Below the pieces are notes generated by a model. That model did no database searches. It saw nothing but the letters and a program-made list of their open reading frames with translations, and was not told the origin of the DNA. The position numbers were made by a program, and so were the translations under genes. Below, one piece after another: positions 25,951 through 33,900 of a DNA stretch of 64,000 bases (within the stretch, counting starts at the first letter, position 1; each line of letters starts with the position of its first letter). The stretch lies in NCBI RefSeq assembly GCF_030317035.1, contig NZ_JASZYK010000005.1:310001-374000 (forward strand), written 5' to 3'. The stretch is from Variovorax sp. J22G73 (lineage in GTDB: Bacteria > Pseudomonadota > Gammaproteobacteria > Burkholderiales > Burkholderiaceae_C).

Positions 25951-27060
25951 ATGAAAATCGAACGCGTCGAGGCCATTGCCGTGCGAATCCCGCTTGCCAA
26001 GGTGTTTTCCGGTAGCTCTTACCAGGTCGATACCCGCGCCACCATCATCACGCGCATCTACACCGACACCGGGCTCGTGAGCGAGGTCTACAACGGTGAC
26101 GAGCGCGAGCACGGCCTCGAAATCGCCGCCCTCATCGAAGGTGCGATGGCACCGCTGCTGCTGGGCGAATCCATCTTCGCGCACGAGCTGCTATGGGAGC
26201 AGCTTTTTCAACTGACCATCGGCGCCGCGAATCGGCCGCTGGTCATGAATGCCATCGCCTGTGTCGATACGGCGCTCTGGGACCTGAAGGGCAAGGCCCT
26301 CGGCACCAACGTGTGCAACCTGCTCGGCGGCTACCGGCAAGAGCTGCCCATCATCGCGATCGCGGGCTACTACCTGCCGGGCAAGGTCCCGGCCGACCTG
26401 GCGCCCGAGATGGAATGGCTCAAGTCCGTGGGCATGGCCGGCTGCAAGGTGAAGGTCGGCAAGGCCTCGCCGGAAATCGATGCGGAGCGCGTCAAGCACG
26501 CCCGCAGGGGCGGCGGCGACGACTTCCTGATCGCGGTGGATGCGAACCGCGGCTGGAGCGTGGCCGACGCGACACGTTTTGCGCGGCTGGTCGAACCCTA
26601 TGAGATCGCGTGGTTCGAAGAGCCGTGCCACTGGCACGACGACGCGCGCGGAATGGCGCAGGTGCGGCGCGCGACATCGATCCCGATCAACGCAGGCCAG
26701 AGCGAAGTGAGCGCGGCGGGCGTGCGCCGCCTGCTCGATGCCGACGCGGTCGACATCGTCAACTTCGACGCCTCCGAGGGCGGGGGCATCACCGAATGGC
26801 GTCGGGCCGCCGCGGCCTGCGCGCTGGTGGGCGTGAAGATGGCGCACCACGAAGAACCGCAGATCGCCTCCCACATGCTCGGCGCATTGCCGCACGGCAT
26901 CTGCGTGGAGTGCTTTCCGGATCCCGACCGCGATCCGATCTTTCCGGGCATGTGGGTCAACCCGCCCAGGATCGATCGCGGCACGTTGAGCATTCCGCAG
27001 GGCCCGGGGTTCGACATTCGGCTCGACTGGGACATGGTGAAGCGGTACCGGATCAACTGA
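25951..27060 (+). CDS. Enolase-superfamily enzyme, mandelate racemase/muconate lactonizing type
   Basis: A 369-residue enzyme. The capping domain is residues 1-120. The barrel shows GCKVKVGKA (Lys166/Lys168, the KxK base motif), metal ligands Asp197 in AVDANRGW, Glu224 in WFEEP and a third Glu in INAGQSE, and a His-containing loop KMAHHEEP. These fit members that abstract an alpha-proton of a carboxylate, then racemise, dehydrate or cycloisomerise. The substrate cannot be assigned. It lies 47 bases downstream of Bug 3 and upstream of an argininosuccinate-lyase-like gene, implying a short carboxylate pathway. Confidence 0.85.
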   Translation: MKIERVEAIAVRIPLAKVFSGSSYQVDTRATIITRIYTDTGLVSEVYNGDEREHGLEIAALIEGAMAPLLLGESIFAHELLWEQLFQLTIGAANRPLVMNAIACVDTALWDLKGKALGTNVCNLLGGYRQELPIIAIAGYYLPGKVPADLAPEMEWLKSVGMAGCKVKVGKASPEIDAERVKHARRGGGDDFLIAVDANRGWSVADATRFARLVEPYEIAWFEEPCHWHDDARGMAQVRRATSIPINAGQSEVSAAGVRRLLDADAVDIVNFDASEGGGITEWRRAAAACALVGVKMAHHEEPQIASHMLGALPHGICVECFPDPDRDPIFPGMWVNPPRIDRGTLSIPQGPGFDIRLDWDMVKRYRIN

Positions 27061-27097
27061 CTTCACGAGTTCCACGGACTTGACGGACTTCACCAAC

Positions 27098-28537
27098 ATG
27101 ACCCAACCCCGGCGCGATGCCAATTCCGAGTTCCGCGGCGGCACGCGCAGCGCCGGCATGCTCGGCGAGATCAACCGCGCATCGCTGTCGATGCTGGCGT
27201 CGACGGGCATCCTGGACAGCGAGGTGTGCGCCAGGCTGGCGGCCGCCATGCAAGAGATCGACACCCGCATGGCCAGCGCGCAGGCATCACCGGACGCAGC
27301 TGCTGCTGCAGCGTCGTCGGATTACCTCGACTACGAGCAGCGCCTGGAGGCGCTCGCCGGCCCGGAGGCCTCGCTTCTGCACCTCGGGCGCAGCAGGCAG
27401 GACATCGCAGCCACCATCTCGCGAATGAACCTCAGGCTCGATGCGCTGTCTGCCCATCGCTTGTTGCTGGAGGCCCGAGGCGAATTCGTCGCGCTCGCGG
27501 CGCGGCATGTGCACACGCCCGTGCCCACGTTCACGCACGGCATGCAGGCGCAGCCGACCACCTTCGCGCACTACCTGCTGGCGTTCGCCGACGCGTTCGG
27601 CCGCCAGCTCCTGCGCATCGAGCGGGCCTACGACACCATCAACCGATGCCCGCTGGGCGCAGCCGCGGTCACGACCAGCAGCTTTCCGGTCGACAGGGCG
27701 TTGCTGGCCGACCTGCTCGGCTTCGACGGCCTGATCGAGAACGCCTACGACGCGAACCACATCGGTTCGGTGGACAGCTGCCTCGAACTGGCTGCCGCGA
27801 TGGCGGGATGCGCGGTGCAGATCAGTCAGTTCGCGCAAGACCTGCATGCGATCTGCTCGGCCGCACGCCCCTGGATTTCGCTCGAGGGCGCCAGCCTCGT
27901 GGGGCGCAGCAGCCTGATGCCGCAGAAGCGCAATCCCGCGGCGCTGGAGCAATTGCGGGCGCAAAGCGCGTTGCTGCTTTCCGAAAGCCAGGCGCCGTAC
28001 TACCTCGCGCACAACGTGCGAACGGGCATGTTCGACTACCGGGCCTACGACCCTCTGGCGCGGCGCCGCCAGGAGGACCTGTTCCGTCTGCTGACGCAGG
28101 TCGTGCAGGGCTTGCGCGTCGATGCGCACGCGGCACGCCTGGAGATCGACGGCGAGTTCTCGACACTGACGGAACTTGCAGACCGGCTGTACCAGATCGG
28201 GAAGGTTCCGTTTCGCGCAGGCCACGAGTTCAGCTCGAACCTCGCGGAACTGGCGCGACGCGAAGGCGCGACGCTCAAGGACTTCGGGCAGCCAAGAATC
28301 GCGTCGCTCTACATGGAAACGTACGCGAAGCCGTTTCCACTGAGCGAACGGGAGTGCGCGGAATGCTTCGACGCGGACTTGATGATCGCTCGACGCCGGG
28401 GTCGTGGCGGGCCACAGGCTGAAGAAGTGAATCGAATGTTGAATGCCTCGCGGGCAGACCTCGGCGCGAGGGCAGACTGGCAGCGTGCGCAAGCGCAACG
28501 AATCGAGAGCGCTAGCGCCAGGCTCCAGCATCGGTGA
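27098..28537 (+). CDS. Argininosuccinate lyase/fumarase superfamily lyase
   Basis: A 479-residue enzyme of the aspartase/fumarase superfamily. It has the ArgH-like segment PTFTHGMQAQPTTFAHYLL near residue 150 and the signature loop LVGRSSLMPQKRNPAALEQL, whose Ser is the usual catalytic base. The superfamily cleaves C-N or C-O bonds of substituted succinates, releasing fumarate. A true ArgH role is unlikely beside a Bug protein and an enolase-family enzyme; an ArgH-like lyase for an N-substituted aspartate (as in EDDS lyase) is a reasonable guess. The start ATG 27098 has no good Shine-Dalgarno; TTG 27080 is an alternative. Confidence 0.8.
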   Translation: MTQPRRDANSEFRGGTRSAGMLGEINRASLSMLASTGILDSEVCARLAAAMQEIDTRMASAQASPDAAAAAASSDYLDYEQRLEALAGPEASLLHLGRSRQDIAATISRMNLRLDALSAHRLLLEARGEFVALAARHVHTPVPTFTHGMQAQPTTFAHYLLAFADAFGRQLLRIERAYDTINRCPLGAAAVTTSSFPVDRALLADLLGFDGLIENAYDANHIGSVDSCLELAAAMAGCAVQISQFAQDLHAICSAARPWISLEGASLVGRSSLMPQKRNPAALEQLRAQSALLLSESQAPYYLAHNVRTGMFDYRAYDPLARRRQEDLFRLLTQVVQGLRVDAHAARLEIDGEFSTLTELADRLYQIGKVPFRAGHEFSSNLAELARREGATLKDFGQPRIASLYMETYAKPFPLSERECAECFDADLMIARRRGRGGPQAEEVNRMLNASRADLGARADWQRAQAQRIESASARLQHR

Positions 28538-28702
28538 CGAGCAAGCGTCGCGCGCCAGACGCCGCCTCGCGGTGTTGACGCAGACGTCTGGGCATCGGCC
28601 TTGCCGGCCGCCTGGACCTTCGCATTCCTACCGGTTTCAGGGATAAGCAGCCGCCATCGCCGGTGCTAGCATTTTTCGCTCCGACACCCGCTGGCGACCA
28701 CG

Positions 28703-30370
28703 ATGCTCCTGCCCCTCCAACTTCGACCCGTCCTCGAACTGTGTGGAATCGCCGCGATGGCCCTGCTGCTTTCGAGTTGCGGGGGCGGCAGCGGCAACTC
28801 GTCGGGCTTCGTGCCGTTCCTGCCGCCCGCGCAGACACCTGCGCCAGAGGTCGTGCCCGGTCCCTTGAAGATCGGCGGCACCATCAGCGGCCTGGCGGGT
28901 ACCGTGGTGCTGCAGAACAACGCGGGCGAAACGCTTACGTCCAGCACCGACGGCAGCTTCGCGTTTGCCACGGCCGTGCCGTATGGCGGCGCGTACGCGG
29001 TGACGGTGGCGACGCAACCCGTGGGCCAGACATGCAGCGTCGGCCATGGCGCGGGCACGGTCGGCACCCATCCGGTCAACGACGTGGCTGTAGTCTGTTC
29101 CACCAACGCCTACACCGTGGGCGGAACGCTCACCGGGCTGGCCGGCACACTCGTGCTGCGGAACAACGCCGGCGATGCGCTCACGCTGGGTACCGACGGT
29201 AGCTTCACCTTCGCCGCGCCCGTGGCCCATGGCGCCACCTACGACGTGACGGTGCTCAAGCAGCCGGCCGCGCAGACCTGCACCGTGTCCAACGGCAGCG
29301 CCACGATGGGTGCGAGCAACGTCACCGGCGTCGGCGTGGTGTGCGCCACCAACGCCTACACGGTGGGCGGCACGCTCTCGGGCCTGAGCGGCACCGTGGT
29401 GCTGCAGAACAACGGCGCCGACAACACCTCGTTGAACGCCGACGGTGCCTTCGCCTTCGCCACGCCGGTGGCCAGCGGCGGCAGCTACGACATCACGGTG
29501 CTGAGCCAGCCCGCGGCGCAGACCTGCACCGTCCTCAACGGCTCGGGCACGCTGGCCGGCGCCAATGTGACGAACGCGAGCGTCACCTGCGCCACGAACA
29601 GCACGACGCTGTCGCTCAACGCACCGGCCGTGGTCGTTCCCGTGAACGGCGCGGCGCGCACACTGAACGTGACCAACACCGGCTCGAACACCGCCACCCA
29701 CATCACGGTGACGCGGCCCGGCGGCTGGAGCGCGCTCACCGTGGACAACAGCGCCTGCGCAGTGCTTGCGCCGGGCGCCACCTGCACCTTGTCGTTCACG
29801 GCGACGGCGCCCTACGTGGCCAGTAACGCGGTGAGCGTGCAAGGCGACAACACGCCTTCGGTGAGCGCGGTGATCGGCTTCTCGCTGCACAACTTCCTGG
29901 TGTTCGACATACCGTCGGCCGGCAATGCCACGGTGGTGGACAGCGCAGACCTCAGCGTGATTCCGGGGCCGTACTACAACTGGGGGCTCCCCGTTGCGGT
30001 TCCGGGCGCGATGTCATTGACCGACGGCGAAGCCAATACGCAGGCCATGCTGGGCGCAATGAGCAACTCGCCGTTCGTCTCGGTCGCGGGAGCCTGTCGC
30101 GCCAGCGGGCAGGCCGGCCTCACCTGGTATGTGCCGGCGGTGTGCCAGCTCGGCTCGAGCGGCGTTTGCAGCGCGAGCACGGCAAGCGTCCAGAAGAACG
30201 CCGTCGACCTCGGGCTGGGCCAGTTCGCCGGAACCGACATCGAACGCTGGAGCTCCACGCAGGCCAGCCCGGGCCTGGCATGGACACACACGAGGACCGA
30301 TGGCTCCGTCGCGACGCGCACCACGTCTTACGGCTTGCCGGTTCGGTGCGTGGCGTCGGCGACCTGGTAG
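28703..30370 (+). CDS. Outer-membrane or periplasmic lipoprotein with three tandem repeats
   Basis: A 555-residue lipoprotein. The signal peptide ends in the lipobox LLLSSC (Cys about residue 28), followed by a GGGSGNSSG spacer. Three tandem repeats of about 80 residues follow (about 58-300), each running GGT(I/L)(S/T)GL(A/S)GT(V/L)VL(Q/R)NN, a GSFAFA-like strand, PVAxGxxYxVTV, QPxxQTC and a closing Cys, so each may hold one disulfide. A beta-sandwich region about 300-390 (LNVTNTGSNTATHITV) and a C-terminal DUF1566/Lcl-like region ending YGLPVRCVASATW come next. Function unknown; probably surface-associated or adhesive. Confidence 0.75.
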   Translation: MLLPLQLRPVLELCGIAAMALLLSSCGGGSGNSSGFVPFLPPAQTPAPEVVPGPLKIGGTISGLAGTVVLQNNAGETLTSSTDGSFAFATAVPYGGAYAVTVATQPVGQTCSVGHGAGTVGTHPVNDVAVVCSTNAYTVGGTLTGLAGTLVLRNNAGDALTLGTDGSFTFAAPVAHGATYDVTVLKQPAAQTCTVSNGSATMGASNVTGVGVVCATNAYTVGGTLSGLSGTVVLQNNGADNTSLNADGAFAFATPVASGGSYDITVLSQPAAQTCTVLNGSGTLAGANVTNASVTCATNSTTLSLNAPAVVVPVNGAARTLNVTNTGSNTATHITVTRPGGWSALTVDNSACAVLAPGATCTLSFTATAPYVASNAVSVQGDNTPSVSAVIGFSLHNFLVFDIPSAGNATVVDSADLSVIPGPYYNWGLPVAVPGAMSLTDGEANTQAMLGAMSNSPFVSVAGACRASGQAGLTWYVPAVCQLGSSGVCSASTASVQKNAVDLGLGQFAGTDIERWSSTQASPGLAWTHTRTDGSVATRTTSYGLPVRCVASATW

Positions 30371-30425
30371 CTGCAAGCATGGCGCGCCTGGCCTGCCAGA
30401 AGACGAAGCGCCGCGGTGCAGACCC

Positions 30426-30764
30426 TCAGAGTCCGTAGTACTTGTTGATGCTGCCGGTGTACATGTCGTCGTACTCCGGCACGCTGGCATCGGCATAGCG
30501 CGGCGCGCCGTCGAGCACCGCCTTGTCGAGCGGCACGACGTAGCCGTCCTGCGACGTGTCGTACTTCAACATGCTCCACGGAATGGGATAACGGTCGGTC
30601 CCCATGCCCAGGAAGCCACCGAACTCCAAAACCGCGTAGCGCACCTGCCCCGACAACTTGTCGATCATGAGGTCGTCGATGGTGCCGAGCTTGTCACCCG
30701 ACGTGCCGTAGACGCTCGTGCCCTCTACCCGGTCCGACGAAATGACGTTCGACGTGCTGGTCAT
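30426..30764 (-). CDS. PRC-barrel domain protein
   Basis: A 112-residue protein with a single PRC-barrel: VEGTSVYGTSGDKLGTIDDL near residue 13, then VRYAVLEFGGFLGMGTDRYP and IPWSMLKYD. Stand-alone PRC-barrel proteins are common small stress-associated proteins of unclear function in proteobacteria. ATG 30764 has AAGGAG six bases upstream, so the longer frame to 30854 is rejected. It stands alone between the repeat lipoprotein (convergent) and the autotransporter gene. Confidence 0.85.
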   Translation of the reverse strand: MTSTSNVISSDRVEGTSVYGTSGDKLGTIDDLMIDKLSGQVRYAVLEFGGFLGMGTDRYPIPWSMLKYDTSQDGYVVPLDKAVLDGAPRYADASVPEYDDMYTGSINKYYGL

Positions 30765-30923
30765 CACTGTCTCCTTGCCGGCGCATCTAGGCGACGCCGG
30801 CGATGCTGCAAAGCCCAGGCCGCTGGTGTCGCTCCCGCGCGCACGGCCCCTCATCGGCCATGCGCGTTTTCAGGTGTAGGAATTTTCTCTAGCGATGGCT
30901 GCAGCTGCGGCGCTTCAAGCGCT

Positions 30924-33900
30924 TCACCACTTCACCCGCACGCCCAGCGAGCCGTTCACCGAGCTCTTCACCTTCGCATTGCCCCCCGATGCCCACAGCT
31001 TGCCCAGCTCGCCGTACAGGCTCGTCGACGGGCTCAACGCCAGCGTGAAGCCCCCCGCCAGCTCGGAACTCGTGCCGCCCGTGGGCGCCGCGATGTCCGT
31101 GGTGGTGGCGCCGTTGACGAAGCGCGCGATGTCCGCGCCGCTCGACGTCTTGTAGACGTTGAAGCGGCCATACGGCTGCAGCGTGCCCACGCCGGTATCG
31201 AGCTGGCCCTTCAGCCGCACGCCCGCCCGCGCGATCCAGCCGTTGTCGGCCTGCGGCTGCACCACCGCGCCCGTGATGACCGAGTTGCCCAGGTCCATGT
31301 GCTGGTGAATCAGCTGCAGCTGCGGCTCGACGCTCCAGCCGCTGCCGCCCAGTGCAAAGGCCTGGCCCACTTCGATGGAGCCCAGCAGGCTGTTGCCCTT
31401 GCCGCCGGTGCCGAAGCTCAGCAGCGGCTCCACCGTGTAGCGGTGGCGGCCCGACTGCACCACGGCGTCGGCGTAGAAGCCGCTGTCGCCGGTGTAGGTG
31501 CCGTAGACGCCCACGTACTGGCTGCGCAGGTCGTTGCGGCCCACGGCCAGGTTCTGGATGCCGCTGGCGAAGCCCCTCACGCGCGCATCGCCGTCGAGCT
31601 GGCCGACGTACAGGCCGGCGCGCCAGTTCGATGTGGCCAGCAGGTCGGTGCCGGCCTGGAAGCCGGTGAGGCGGCCCTTGCTGTTCGGCGACACGGCGCC
31701 GCCTTGCTGGATGTCGATGTCGATGGAGAGCATGCGGGCCCAGGCGCGGCGGTCCGAACCCGTCGGGGCTGTCGCCGTGCCCTTCACATCGTCGTCGCCC
31801 ACGCGCTTGCGCAGGTCGCCCAGCATCGCGAGGTTGCCCTGGCGCAGCTGGCTGGGCAGCGAGGCGAACAGCGAGGCTTCGGGCCGGTAGGTGACGATCG
31901 GCACGCCGGGTGCGCCCGGGCTGGTCGGCGATGTCGCCGCGGGAATGCTGGAGCGCAGGAACCAGTTCTCGCCCGCGCCGCTCGCGTCCGCCGCGTACAG
32001 CCGGTACTCGTAGGCACCCGCATCGACATGGCCGCCGGCCAGCGAGAAGGCGTCCTTCGTGGTCTGCGCGGTGGTGGTCGCGCCGCCTTGCGCGGTGACC
32101 ACCTCGATGCCGTTGCCCGCGGTGAGCGCGCCCAGGCCGCCGAGGTTGGTCACCTGCACGCTGGTCTTGCCGCTGGCGGTGCCGCCGTTGATCACCAGGC
32201 GGTCCGAAGGGCCGGTGCCGCTGAGCGCGGTGCCGAGCTTCAAGACGCCGTTGTTGCCGACGTAGTTGCCGTTGACGGTGAGCGTGGTGCCCGTCACTGC
32301 GCCCACCAGCGACACGGTGCCGCTGTTGGCGAGCGAGGCCACGCTCTGGTTGAAGCCCGCGAGGTCGAGCGTGGCGCCGGCGGCCACGCTGTGCGCCGAT
32401 GCCGCGCTGAACGTGTTGGCCGCACCCGCCTTCAGCGTGCCCTGCGCAACGTTGGTCGCACCCGTGTAGGTGTTGGCGCCCGACAGCGTCAGCGTGCCCG
32501 TGCCCTGCTTGGTGATGAAGCCGCCGCCGCTGATCGCGCCCGCGATCGTGGCGCTGAAGGCACCGGTGTCGATGACCGGATCGTTCTGGCCCGTGAGCTT
32601 CACGGCGTTGGCGAGCACCACGCCGTCGGCGCTGAAGCCCAGCGTGGTGTCGTCGTCCATCGACAGCGCGCCGGTGCCCAGCGCCTGGCTGTGGCCGACG
32701 TTCAGCCGGCCCTGGCGCAGCGACGTGCCGCCGGTGTAGGTGTTGGCGCCCGAGAGCGTGAGCGCACCGGTGCCGACCTTGACGAGCGAGCCGCCGTTGC
32801 CGGAGATGACGCCGGAAACTTCGGTGTCGGTGTTCAGGCCACCGGTGGTCAGTGCTTTGGTGCCGAGGAGCACGTTGCCAGCGCCCGACAGCGAGCCGAT
32901 GGATACGCCGTTCGCCCCGAGCAGGCTGATGCGCACGCGGCCGCCCGCGTTGTTGATCACCGTGGCCTGGTCGGCCGTGGCGGTGTCGAAGAAGTCGACC
33001 AGGCCGCCAGTTTCGTTGACCAGCGTGGCTTGCCCGGCGGAGCCAGTGTTCAGGAAATCGGTATGCCCGCCTGCGAAATTGGTGATGTGCGCCTTGCCCG
33101 CGGTGGCGTTGTCCCACACCGTGGTGCCACCGCCGCGATTCTCGATGGAAGCGTTGCCGGCCGTGGAGTTGTCGGCAAACGTCACGTTACCGCCCGCGGC
33201 GGTAACCAAGGTCGCGCTCCCAGCCGAACTCTTGTCCTTGAACTCCACATAGCCGCCATTGATCAGCCCGTCGCGCGCAGCCATGGCAATGCTCAGGTTG
33301 CCGGCATCCGCGGTGCCGCGGAAAACCAGGCCGCCACCGCCGTTCACCGCCACGTCGCCCGTGCCCAGCGCACCGCTGACCATTGCGTTCACCGTGCCGC
33401 CGTTGATCGATGTACCGCCCGCATACGTGTTGGCAGACGCCAGCGTCAACGTGCCGACCCCGGTCTTGACCAGGCGGCCAGGGCCACCCACGGTGGAAGT
33501 CACTGCCAGGGTATTGAACGGATCCGCGACATCGAGGGTGCCGCCACCGCTGCCCAACGTGATGCCGCGCGACAGGGTGCTGAACGCCGAGCCGGTCACC
33601 TTGAGCGCGCCGCCGTCGAAGGTGAGCGCGCCCGCTGGATCGCCCAGCGCCGCATCGTTCGCGACCGACAGCGTGCCGGCCTTGAGGGTGGTGCCGCCGG
33701 TGTAGGTGTTGGCCCCCGTCAGCACCAGCGTGTCGACGTCGTCTTTCTGCAGGCCGCCAGCGCCCACGATCACCGAGTCGATGGTGGCCGTCATGCCGAT
33801 CTTGATGCCCGTGCCGTCGCCCACGCGGAAGTTGGTGTTGGGGGCGGTGATGGTGAGCGCGTCGCCGTTGATCACGTAGCCGTCGGTCATGAACTGCACG

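Noticed and set aside
32740-33252. Plus-strand open frames such as 32740-33252 inside the autotransporter gene
   Set aside because: Val/Pro/Ser-rich shadow frames of the repetitive minus-strand gene; no start signals or domains.
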